Assembly (NCBI RefSeq): GCF_004331255.1
Contig: NZ_SJOF01000012.1
Span: forward strand, 62,001-126,000
DNA from: Acinetobacter sp. ANC 4173
Lineage (GTDB): Bacteria > Pseudomonadota > Gammaproteobacteria > Pseudomonadales > Moraxellaceae
DNA length: 64,000 nucleotides
Reading direction: 5' to 3'
The stretch's first letter is position 1. The number at the start of each line of letters is the position of its first letter. Positions 37,191 to 46,843 of this stretch are shown one piece after another. The position numbers were made by a program, and so were the translations under genes. Under the pieces are notes generated by a model that saw nothing but the letters and a program-made list of their open reading frames with translations, was not told where the DNA came from and searched no databases.

Positions 37191-37622
37191 TTAGAATAAA
37201 CCGACCCAAAAGAATCGGATTAACTGTCCCCGATCATGGGGGAAATTTGACAGATATTCATAGCCGAGTTTATTTCGCTTATTCAGTTTAATTTCAATAC
37301 CATACCCAAATGATATTTTTAAGGCATCCAAATCTGAACTATTGAACTGACCTGTACCCAGTTTGTTCGTGAAATTATCAGAATTATAAGCGGTATAATT
37401 AAACACCCGAATATATTCATTTTCATAAAAGTCATTGTTGACTACGCTGTAATTCTTTTCTTCTTCATTATGCTGCTCTGCAAGATGCTGATAATAATTG
37501 AAAATTTCATCACCAATAAACTCATCCATTTGTACATCTGCATTTTCAGCCATAGCAACATTCATCAATAGAAAAATCAGAAGGAGTACCCGAAAAAAGA
37601 ACAAATGAACCCGTCTTAACAT
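37191..37622 (-). CDS. Exported protein with outer-membrane-like C-terminus, hypothetical
   Basis: The product of about 143 residues has a long hydrophobic signal (MLRRVHLFFFRVLLLIFLLMNVAMA, cleaved after AMA). The mature part is acidic and Tyr/Asn-rich, ending in KISFGYGIEIKL and IRFFWVGLF. The alternation and the terminal phenylalanine resemble the last strands of an outer-membrane protein, but the chain is too short for a large barrel. The frame is open upstream to 37670; neither start has a good ribosome-binding site. No family recognised. Confidence 0.5.
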   Translation of the reverse strand: MLRRVHLFFFRVLLLIFLLMNVAMAENADVQMDEFIGDEIFNYYQHLAEQHNEEEKNYSVVNNDFYENEYIRVFNYTAYNSDNFTNKLGTGQFNSSDLDALKISFGYGIEIKLNKRNKLGYEYLSNFPHDRGQLIRFFWVGLF

Positions 37623-37745
37623 TTGCAATATTGTGTCTTGAAAATATAATTTTATGCGTAAATATAGCATAGTTAAACAGCATCACATACAACGCCAAAT
37701 TAAACTATAACCCTGATTTTGCAGCGAATAAAATTTCTTTTTTCA

Positions 37746-37782
37746 AAAGAAAAAGGCTTCATAAACATGAAGCCTTTTCTAA
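37746..37782. terminator. Terminator after the TorF-like porin
   Basis: AAAAGGCTTCAT and ATGAAGCCTTTT form a 12-bp stem around a 6-base loop; on the minus strand it lies about 30 bases past the torF stop. Confidence 0.85.
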
Positions 37783-37808
37783 CTTTAAAATAATTGAATT
37801 TATTTAGA

Positions 37809-38564
37809 TTAGAATGGTTTGGTCAAAGAAAATACGACACTTCCTTTCATGATATTGGCATCATTATCGATATTATTATCAATCCATACCAACTCTGAAT
37901 TTAGCCCCAAAACTTCCGCACCCAAACCAATTTTATAATCGAAATAATCGTCTTGCTGACCATCGCCACCAAATGCTTTAGCAAACTGTTCATTATCTTC
38001 CAGTTTGGTATAACCCAAGCTCGAAACAAGTTTAATGTTCTTATACACAGGGAACTTATAACTTGTATTTAAATAAATTTCTGTGCCTGATTTAAATGCA
38101 AATTCTGGTGAATAAAACACGCCCGCTGTGAAATAGTCACCACCTATCATTAAATCACTATGGTTGTAGTTCACACCAAATTCACTAAAATCGGTATGAA
38201 ATTCTTTAATCGTGCCAGGATAATTTACATCGGCATAGTTAATATCTAGGAATGATTTTTCCGTGAGAGGTAGAATATAACCGACAAAAAAATCTGCCTC
38301 TAAATTTCCACCCGCCCCTACATCCGCATTCGAGGCCCATAAGCTTAAATATGCCCCTGATTTGTGCGAAAAAGTCAAAGCGCCTTGAATAGCAGGATCA
38401 CGATTTGACATTGAAACACCGCGGAAACGATAGTCTGTTGCCATAGTCAGCGAGCCAGAAAGACTGACCGCAGGAACTGCTTCTGGTGCATCTTCAGCAA
38501 AAGTCGCTGCCGAAGCCATTAAAAGTGACACTGTCAACAACTGTTGAGCACATAATTTAAACAT
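37809..38564 (-). CDS. TorF-family putative outer-membrane porin
   Basis: This 251-residue protein has a signal peptide ending ATFA and the N-terminal signature LSGSLTMATDYRFRGVSMSNRDPAIQG of the TorF/Gcw_chp family, thought to form a small outer-membrane barrel. It ends VVFSLTKPF, with the terminal phenylalanine. A TTG at 38576 lies within the ribosome-binding site; the ATG at 38564 has GGGGGA about 5 bases before it and is the real start. It is 70 bases downstream of the amine oxidase gene on the same strand and could supply amines across the outer membrane (inference). Confidence 0.85.
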   Translation of the reverse strand: MFKLCAQQLLTVSLLMASAATFAEDAPEAVPAVSLSGSLTMATDYRFRGVSMSNRDPAIQGALTFSHKSGAYLSLWASNADVGAGGNLEADFFVGYILPLTEKSFLDINYADVNYPGTIKEFHTDFSEFGVNYNHSDLMIGGDYFTAGVFYSPEFAFKSGTEIYLNTSYKFPVYKNIKLVSSLGYTKLEDNEQFAKAFGGDGQQDDYFDYKIGLGAEVLGLNSELVWIDNNIDNDANIMKGSVVFSLTKPF

Positions 38565-38634
38565 AGATTCCCCCAAATCTTAAGATTTGCCACATCAAGG
38601 TTTTGATATGGCATGTTTTATTGCTGTCCTAGCA

Positions 38635-40935
38635 TTAATGTTGATGGGTCGAGCTGTCTTTTGATGTATTTAAATTTAATGTCGGTGTTTCATCGAAGAA
38701 GTTCCAAGGTTTAAGCAACACATTCACCCACTCCGTTGGCATGATTGGCCATTCTTCTGCACGAGCAACGTGCGTTGTACCCGTGGTTAACCAGACCACC
38801 AAGTCTTTGTTGTCAATATTGTCGTTATTTTTAACAAATTGCCCCAAGCCTGTATCTTTGTCAGAACGGTTTGGATATGCACCCTCAGGATATAACTCTG
38901 TCGGATTATATTTGGTCACCCAAATTTGCTTGTCCATAAAGTTCAAACGCTTGAATAACCATTCATCTGGACTAAAGTTTGCACCTTTGGCAATTGGGTG
39001 CGTGCCACCAGCAAATGGAATCAGTTGATAAGAAACTGGATTGCCAACTTTATTCTCTTTCGAATAATTACTGATTAAACGAATGGTCGATGGATTAAAT
39101 TTCTCTGCTGCTTCTTGTTCGTTATTCACAACATGTTTTTCGATTTCCATCGCACTTTTACGAACACCTTTTTTATTGACATTCACAACAGGGTTCATGT
39201 GGGTCAGTGTATTGTTCTCACCATCTACATCTAAATCTAAACGGAAGTTATAAATATGCTGATGGGTTGTTCCCACAATATTATGATCAATCAAAGTACC
39301 GTAACGAGTATCTTCTTTGGCTGTTGCATCATGCATAGTTGACGCTTTTACCCCTTTAACTGCTTCAATACCTGTTGCACCTGCATTAATCCCTATGGTG
39401 CCATTGTCCGAGAAGACCCAGTCAAACATGTAGTCATAGTTACCGACTGTACTAATCCAGCGCACCACAAGCTCACGGCGCTCGGCACTTACATTGCTTT
39501 GTCCCATTTCCTGATGTTTAAACTCTGGCCCGGCATAGCGTTCGAATACGGCAATTGCATTTGGAATAGTAATCGGATTGCCTTGATAGTCAGCAATCAC
39601 CGCATCCAATAACACCGCATTTTCAGGTACATCTTTACCGCGCTCAATGGATGAGGTTAATGTTCCCATTCCATATTCACCAGAGTCGAGATAAGACTTG
39701 AAGTACCAACCCATATCTGGATCGCCATAAGGAACGACCATGCCGCCAAGGTTTCCTTGGTACATGACCTTACGCTTGACACCTTTATCTTTAAAAGTGA
39801 CTGTGCCAACTTGTAACCCTACACGTGAATCCAATCCTACGTGGAAGCACCAGTTACCCCAATGAATATACTGCCCCGTGATGCTGTAGTTTTTACCCTC
39901 AGGCTCTACAATATTTAAAGGCTTACGTGTTTCTGCCTTTTTATCACGACCGTCATAAGGACGTGGTGTCATAGGTACAGGCACTAAACTGCCCTCTTCA
40001 ATTTTGACAATTTTCTTTTTGTCTAAATCGACGACAGCAACCAAATTTTCAATTGGATGTGCCCAATAGTTGCCATCACCGACATCAAGATAGCTCACAA
40101 TTTTCAGTAGGCTAAGTTCTTTGTTTAAACCATCTTCACCGCCAAAGTATCCTACAGTCAGAGGTGTACCCACGACTTTAGTGACATCTGTAATGCCACG
40201 TTTTGCTAACGCAGCTTTGTACTCTGGACTCTTCTGAATGACCTCTTGTACCATCATAAAGTCATCCAGCAACACCATACCATGCGTTGCAGGCAAGACC
40301 TTCCAAGCCGTCACTTGTTGTGTATTCAGATCAACGACACCCTCAATAATATTATCGCTTTGCAATAAGCTAAACTCGGCTAAGCGTGGACCTTTATATT
40401 CAGTATGATTCAACACACTATTCCAAACCGCATTTTTCTCAGGCTCTTGCAAACGAATACGACTGAAACGTAATGCTTTTGGCGCGCGTTGATCTGCCTG
40501 AATAATTTTAGTCACTGACTGAATTTCTTCTGTCGTTAAGGTATTTAACGGATGCTTTACCGTTTCAACTTGAAAGGTTTGATCAAGTCCAGATTGGAAA
40601 ATCTCATTTGCCAATGTTTCCGATGCCATGGCTTGACCATCTTTTACAATGATTGGCGCTGAAATTTTTAATGGCTTGCCATTCACCATAATGGTGGTTG
40701 AATTGGGTTTTGCTCGGACTAAGGTCGAGTTTTTGCTGATGGTATAGACATTGGCATATTGGTCTTGCTGTACCGTTGCACCAACCGATTGCATGGCTTG
40801 TTGTAGCGGTAACATTTTCGCCGCTTCACCATGCGCCATTGCTTGAGTTGCACATGCACCAATTGCCATTACACCAACAACATTTGATATTTGTTTAAGA
40901 TATTTTTTCAGCATTTGTGAATGTAATGTTTTCAT
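38635..40935 (-). CDS. tynA: Copper-containing primary amine oxidase
   Basis: TynA oxidises primary amines such as tyramine and phenylethylamine to aldehydes with release of ammonia and hydrogen peroxide in the periplasm. The 766-residue protein has a signal peptide (cleavage near QAMA) and an N-terminal copper-amine-oxidase domain with a stalk. The catalytic domain has the aspartate base in YLDSGEYG (Asp417), the topaquinone tyrosine in TVGNYD (Tyr500) and copper histidines 558, 560 and 722. AAGGAAA precedes the ATG. No aldehyde dehydrogenase is adjacent, but a TorF-type porin follows and a LuxR-type regulator lies immediately upstream on the same strand. Confidence 0.96.
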   Translation of the reverse strand: MKTLHSQMLKKYLKQISNVVGVMAIGACATQAMAHGEAAKMLPLQQAMQSVGATVQQDQYANVYTISKNSTLVRAKPNSTTIMVNGKPLKISAPIIVKDGQAMASETLANEIFQSGLDQTFQVETVKHPLNTLTTEEIQSVTKIIQADQRAPKALRFSRIRLQEPEKNAVWNSVLNHTEYKGPRLAEFSLLQSDNIIEGVVDLNTQQVTAWKVLPATHGMVLLDDFMMVQEVIQKSPEYKAALAKRGITDVTKVVGTPLTVGYFGGEDGLNKELSLLKIVSYLDVGDGNYWAHPIENLVAVVDLDKKKIVKIEEGSLVPVPMTPRPYDGRDKKAETRKPLNIVEPEGKNYSITGQYIHWGNWCFHVGLDSRVGLQVGTVTFKDKGVKRKVMYQGNLGGMVVPYGDPDMGWYFKSYLDSGEYGMGTLTSSIERGKDVPENAVLLDAVIADYQGNPITIPNAIAVFERYAGPEFKHQEMGQSNVSAERRELVVRWISTVGNYDYMFDWVFSDNGTIGINAGATGIEAVKGVKASTMHDATAKEDTRYGTLIDHNIVGTTHQHIYNFRLDLDVDGENNTLTHMNPVVNVNKKGVRKSAMEIEKHVVNNEQEAAEKFNPSTIRLISNYSKENKVGNPVSYQLIPFAGGTHPIAKGANFSPDEWLFKRLNFMDKQIWVTKYNPTELYPEGAYPNRSDKDTGLGQFVKNNDNIDNKDLVVWLTTGTTHVARAEEWPIMPTEWVNVLLKPWNFFDETPTLNLNTSKDSSTHQH

Positions 40936-41056
40936 CTCGGATTTCCTTAGCCTTACAAACTGTTTTTCTATGCTGAAAAATTACGCTGTTCCCTATACAA
41001 AAAAATCATCCCAAAGGATGATTTTTAAAATTGAAAATGGATTGCACTTTTATCTA

Positions 41057-41740
41057 TTACGGATGTAAGCCAGACAATACTCGGCTCATTAATTCCTGAC
41101 GGCTTCTGACCTGTGTTTTTTGATAGATATGCTGTAGATGAGTTTTTATGGTTGATATTCCGCAATGCATTTCATTGGCCAGCGCTTGATTATTTAGACC
41201 TTTGCATAACAAGCCCAATACTTTAGATTCTTGTCGCGTCAGTGACTCTGTTAAACCTTCATTAAACAGGCTGACCTGATGGCTAGAAACATCATAAATT
41301 TGATTAAAACAACATGTAGTCAAATCATAAAATGACTCAATCATTTTTAACTCTTGATCAGAAAATTCGGCATAAGCTGAAGAGCGGACCAAACTCATAC
41401 CGCGTACAGGAACCCCATTCTGCCTAAAAAAAAGCTCAATCGTGTCTTTTACATTCCATTTTTTTCTAAAGTCATCATACTCATCATTAGAAGTCACGGC
41501 TTGTAATACACTAAACTTCATATCGGTTTGATGGTATGCAAAACGAAAATGTACAGGGTCAAAACATTGCATACCTCCCAAGTATTCATCGACTGCTTGA
41601 CGAGATATGCCCTTGAACGAGTATTGACTTGCTGTTGTTTCAGCGTCGATCTGAAATGCAACCAATCCATCAAATGGCAGCACTTTCTGGATATTACGGG
41701 TGAACTCTTCGCTGAACTGATTCCAATTTACCGCTTGCAT
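41057..41740 (-). CDS. LuxR-type transcriptional regulator
   Basis: This 227-residue protein has a C-terminal LuxR helix-turn-helix (about 168-225: SLTRQESKVLGLLCKGLNNQALANEM, CGISTIKTHLQHIYQKT). The N-terminal domain of about 155 residues resembles a small-ligand or GAF-like sensor, not a receiver, since no phospho-aspartate pattern is seen. It lies directly upstream of tynA on the same strand, 120 bases apart, and is a candidate regulator of amine oxidation. It has several Cys residues. No LuxI-type synthase is present. Confidence 0.85.
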   Translation of the reverse strand: MQAVNWNQFSEEFTRNIQKVLPFDGLVAFQIDAETTASQYSFKGISRQAVDEYLGGMQCFDPVHFRFAYHQTDMKFSVLQAVTSNDEYDDFRKKWNVKDTIELFFRQNGVPVRGMSLVRSSAYAEFSDQELKMIESFYDLTTCCFNQIYDVSSHQVSLFNEGLTESLTRQESKVLGLLCKGLNNQALANEMHCGISTIKTHLQHIYQKTQVRSRQELMSRVLSGLHP

Positions 41741-41814
41741 CGTATCAAGACACTATTTTGAATGAATATACTTGCTCAGAGCAATTTATATACCAAACAT
41801 AATGCGATAAACGT

Positions 41815-41851
41815 AAAAAAGCGCATGCTACCTAAGTAACACACGCTTTCT
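41815..41851 (-). terminator. Terminator after sucD
   Basis: On the minus strand AAAGCGTGTG pairs with CATGCGCTTT (mismatch in the stem) and is followed by TTTT, 24 bases past the sucD stop. Confidence 0.7.
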
Positions 41852-41874
41852 ATAGGTAATAAGTCTGAAAAAAA

Positions 41875-42765
41875 TTAAGCTAAACCTTTTTCTTTCAATA
41901 CTTGTAACATGGTAGAACCGAGCTCGGCAGGACTGCGTGTATACGCCATTCCAGCGCGTTCAAAGGCTGCGAATTTTTCTTCAGCAGTTCCTTTACCACC
42001 TGAAATAATCGCACCAGCATGTCCCATACGCTTACCTTTTGGTGCGGTTACACCTGCAATGTAACCAACTACAGGTTTAGTCACATTCGACTGAATATAT
42101 TCAGCTGCTTCTTCTTCAGCCGAGCCTCCAATTTCACCAATCATGATAATGGCATCTGTGTCTGGATCATCTTGGAACAGTTTTAACGCATCAATTTGGT
42201 TCATCCCTGGAATTGGGTCACCACCAATACCGATACAGGTCGATTGTCCTAGACCCAGTTTAGTGGTCTGAGCAACCGCCTCATAAGTCAATGTTCCTGA
42301 ACGAGAAATAATTCCGATACGACCCGGTTGATGAATATGCCCTGGCATAATTCCAATTTTACATTCACCCGGTGTAATCACCCCTGGACAGTTTGGACCC
42401 ACTAGACGCGTACCATTGCCATTGGTTTCTAAATAGCGCTTGGCTTTTAACATATCTAGCGTCGGTACGCCTTCGGTAATCACCACAATCAGCCCAACCC
42501 CTGAATCGACAGCTTCAACAATCGAATCAAGGACATAAGGCGCTGGCACATAAATCACAGATGCATCTGCTTGCGTTTCACGCACAGCATCTTTCATGGT
42601 ATTAAAGACGGGTAAATCTAAATGAGTCGTGCCACCTTTACCTGGGGTCACACCACCCACAACTTTGGTTCCATAGTCGAGTGCTTGTGCAGAATGGAAA
42701 GTACCATTTTTACCTGTGAAGCCTTGTACCAATACTTTTGTGTTTTTATTAATTAATACGCTCAT
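41875..42765 (-). CDS. sucD: Succinyl-CoA synthetase, alpha subunit
   Basis: SucD with SucC converts succinyl-CoA plus ADP and phosphate to succinate, ATP and CoA in the TCA cycle. The 296-residue protein has the CoA-binding Rossmann fold ([15 protein letters not shown]), GPNCPG and the phosphorylated histidine in [12 protein letters not shown] near residue 245. It lies 11 bases after sucC. AAGGAG precedes the ATG, and a terminator follows, so sucCD ends the block. Confidence 0.97.
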   Translation of the reverse strand: MSVLINKNTKVLVQGFTGKNGTFHSAQALDYGTKVVGGVTPGKGGTTHLDLPVFNTMKDAVRETQADASVIYVPAPYVLDSIVEAVDSGVGLIVVITEGVPTLDMLKAKRYLETNGNGTRLVGPNCPGVITPGECKIGIMPGHIHQPGRIGIISRSGTLTYEAVAQTTKLGLGQSTCIGIGGDPIPGMNQIDALKLFQDDPDTDAIIMIGEIGGSAEEEAAEYIQSNVTKPVVGYIAGVTAPKGKRMGHAGAIISGGKGTAEEKFAAFERAGMAYTRSPAELGSTMLQVLKEKGLA

Positions 42766-42776
42766 GATGGCACTCC

Positions 42777-43943
42777 TTATGCTTTTACTGCTGCAACAAT
42801 TTTTACTGCTGCATCAGCCAAGCCATTTGCAGAAGTTAATTTCAAACCTGATTCATCTAGAATTTTTGCACCCAATTCCGCATTGTTGCCTTCTAAACGA
42901 ACCACGACAGGAACACTCACATGGACTTCCTGCACCGCAGCAATAATGGCTTCAGCAATCATGTCACAACGAACAATACCGCCAAAAATGTTAATTAAAA
43001 CGCCTTGTACCGAGGTATCTGCCAAGATTAACTTGAATGCTTCAATCACGCGTTCTTTGGTTGCACCACCACCAACATCTAAAAAGTTTGCAGGTTGCCC
43101 ACCATAAAGTTTAATGATATCCATGGTGGCCATTGCCAAACCTGCACCATTGACCATACATCCAATATTACCTTCTAAAGCAACATAGTTCAGATCAAAT
43201 TCCGATGCTTTTAATTCACGTTCATTTTCTTGTGATTTATCACGAAGTGCAGAAACTTCTGGCAAACGATATAAAGCGTTTGAATCAATACCAACTTTGG
43301 CATCGACACATAAAATTTCACCATTTTCGCGGACCGATAATGGGTTAATCTCGAATAAGGCAAAATCATTTTCAATAAATGCTTGATATGCAGCTGTCAT
43401 AATTTTGACAAATTGTGCAATCTGGCCATCTTTTAATTTCAATGCAAATGCAACTTCACGTGCTTGAAAAGGCTGTAAACCCACCAATGGGTCAACTTCT
43501 ACTTTAATAATTTTTTCTGGGGTTTCTTCTGCAACTTTTTCAATTTCTACACCGCCTTCGGTCGATGCCATAAACGTTACACGGCGACTTGAACGATCAA
43601 CGACCGCACCAAAATATAGCTCACGTTCTACTGGATAGACATCCTCACAAACCAAGACACTATTCACAGGCTGACCATTGGCATCAGTCTGATAAGTAAC
43701 TAAACGAGTACCGATGATATGGTTTGCGTAATCTGCCGCTTCAATACTGGATTTTACAACTTTAACACCACCAGCTTTACCACGACCACCAGCATGCACC
43801 TGCGCTTTCATAACCGCAAATTTTCCACCAAGTTGCTCGAAGGCTTTCACAGCTTCTTCTGCATTGGTTGCCAATACACCTTCTTGAACAGGCATACCAT
43901 ATTTTTTTAATAACGCTTTGGCTTGATACTCATGTAGATTCAT
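42777..43943 (-). CDS. sucC: Succinyl-CoA synthetase, beta subunit
   Basis: SucC is the nucleotide-binding ATP-grasp subunit of succinyl-CoA synthetase. The 388-residue protein starts [22 protein letters not shown] and contains the Lys/Gly-rich loop [14 protein letters not shown] and the CoA/succinate-facing [18 protein letters not shown] and EGNNAELG segments. A strong terminator lies in the 175-base gap upstream, between lpdA and sucC, so sucCD is likely transcribed at least partly from its own promoter in that gap. Confidence 0.97.
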   Translation of the reverse strand: MNLHEYQAKALLKKYGMPVQEGVLATNAEEAVKAFEQLGGKFAVMKAQVHAGGRGKAGGVKVVKSSIEAADYANHIIGTRLVTYQTDANGQPVNSVLVCEDVYPVERELYFGAVVDRSSRRVTFMASTEGGVEIEKVAEETPEKIIKVEVDPLVGLQPFQAREVAFALKLKDGQIAQFVKIMTAAYQAFIENDFALFEINPLSVRENGEILCVDAKVGIDSNALYRLPEVSALRDKSQENERELKASEFDLNYVALEGNIGCMVNGAGLAMATMDIIKLYGGQPANFLDVGGGATKERVIEAFKLILADTSVQGVLINIFGGIVRCDMIAEAIIAAVQEVHVSVPVVVRLEGNNAELGAKILDESGLKLTSANGLADAAVKIVAAVKA

Positions 43944-44079
43944 TGACTAACCTTCTACTACTTCTTTGCTTTGTTATGGACTGACTAATCCCTAGACTCA
44001 CGTCTTATTTGGTATTAGTCCTTATTACATTTTTTCTTTCTTATTTGTAGTAGATTGTTCTGGTAAAAACAACCTTTAA

Positions 44080-44114
44080 TCAAAAAAAAAGAGCGGTTAA
44101 AACCGCTCTTTTCT
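44080..44114 (-). terminator. Terminator between lpdA and sucC
   Basis: AAGAGCGGTT and AACCGCTCTT form a perfect 10-bp stem with a 2-base centre, followed on the minus strand by nine T residues, five bases past the lpdA stop. Confidence 0.9.
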
Positions 44115-44118
44115 TGTC

Positions 44119-45595
<1,477 letters not shown>

Positions 45596-45612
45596 TATTT
45601 TTATTCTATCGA

Positions 45613-46827
45613 TTAAAGGTCAAGGATCAATTTAGCTGGTTCTTCTAACAATTCTTTGATTGTTACCAAGAAACCTACAGCTTCTTTACCATCAATTAAA
45701 CGATGGTCATAAGAAAGCGCTAAATACATCATCGGTAAGATTTCTACTTGACCATTCACTGCCATAGGACGCTCTTGGATTTTATGCATACCCAAAATTG
45801 CAGTTTGTGGTGTGTTCAAAATTGGCGTAGAAAGTAATGAACCGAACGTACCACCGTTAGTAATGGTGAATGTACCGCCAGTCATGTCTTCGATGCCCAA
45901 TTTGCCATCACGCGCTTTGTAAGCAAAGTCACGGATACCATTTTCAACTTCAGCATAGTTCATACGATCTGTATTACGAAGCACAGGTACAACTAGACCA
46001 CGCTCAGAAGATACCGCTACACCGATGTCGTAGTAACCGTGGTAAACAATGTCATCACCATCAATTGAAGCATTCACTGCTGGGTAGCGTTTAAGCGCTT
46101 CAGTTGCAGCTTTAACAAAGAAAGACATAAAGCCAAGACGCGCACCATGACGCTTCTCAAATGCGTCTTTATATTGTGCACGCATTTCCATAATTGGCTT
46201 CATGTTCACTTCGTTAAACGTCGTCAACATTGCTGTTTCTTGAGTTGCCGCAAGCAGACGTTCAGCAACACGCTTACGAAGACGTGTCATAGGAACACGT
46301 TTTTCAATACGCTCACCCACTGCAACGCTTAAAGGTGCTGCTGTGGTAGCTGGTTTAGCTTGGTGATTTGAAACATCTTCTTTGGTGATACGACCACCAC
46401 GACCAGTACCTGCTACGTCAGCAGCAGCAATACCAGTTTCCGTTAATGCTTTACGCACAGCAGGAGCTTGATCTTGAACTTGTTGAGCACGTTCAACTAC
46501 TGGTGCAGCACCCGCTTGAGTGTTTGCAGCAGCTTGTTCAACTTTCGCTTCACCTTGAACTGCTTCTGTTGCAGCAGCACCAGAAACTGCACCTTCCTCA
46601 AACTGAGCAATTACTTCAGCAGAAAGAACTGTGTCACCTTCACCTTTAATGATTGTAACGATTGTACCGTCAGCAGGAGCAACAACTTCTAAAACAACTT
46701 TGTCTGTTTCAATGTCACAGATCACTTCATCACGTGATACTGCTTCACCTGGTTGTTTGTGCCAAGTTGCGATTGTTCCATCAGCAACTGACTCTGGGAA
46801 TACCGGTGCTTTAATTTCGGTTGCCAT
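45613..46827 (-). CDS. sucB: 2-oxoglutarate dehydrogenase E2 (dihydrolipoyl succinyltransferase)
   Basis: SucB transfers the succinyl group from lipoamide to CoA and forms the core of the 2-oxoglutarate dehydrogenase complex. The 404-residue protein has one lipoyl domain (1-75, with the lipoyl lysine in ETDKVVLEV), an Ala/Gln-rich linker, an E1/E3-binding segment (about 112-150: [29 protein letters not shown]) and the acyltransferase domain ending in the catalytic [13 protein letters not shown]. The distance to sucA is 16 bases. AGGAGATT precedes the ATG. Confidence 0.97.
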   Translation of the reverse strand: MATEIKAPVFPESVADGTIATWHKQPGEAVSRDEVICDIETDKVVLEVVAPADGTIVTIIKGEGDTVLSAEVIAQFEEGAVSGAAATEAVQGEAKVEQAAANTQAGAAPVVERAQQVQDQAPAVRKALTETGIAAADVAGTGRGGRITKEDVSNHQAKPATTAAPLSVAVGERIEKRVPMTRLRKRVAERLLAATQETAMLTTFNEVNMKPIMEMRAQYKDAFEKRHGARLGFMSFFVKAATEALKRYPAVNASIDGDDIVYHGYYDIGVAVSSERGLVVPVLRNTDRMNYAEVENGIRDFAYKARDGKLGIEDMTGGTFTITNGGTFGSLLSTPILNTPQTAILGMHKIQERPMAVNGQVEILPMMYLALSYDHRLIDGKEAVGFLVTIKELLEEPAKLILDL

Positions 46828-46843
46828 TACTTAGAATCTCCTG

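Noticed and set aside
33853..41740. Prophage or integron explanation for the trpS-sucD interval
   Set aside because: No integrase, phage structural genes, attachment repeats or transposase are visible.
46446..46834. Leu/Gln-rich plus-strand ORFs opposite sucB
   Set aside because: They are antisense shadows of the Ala/Gln-rich linker of sucB.
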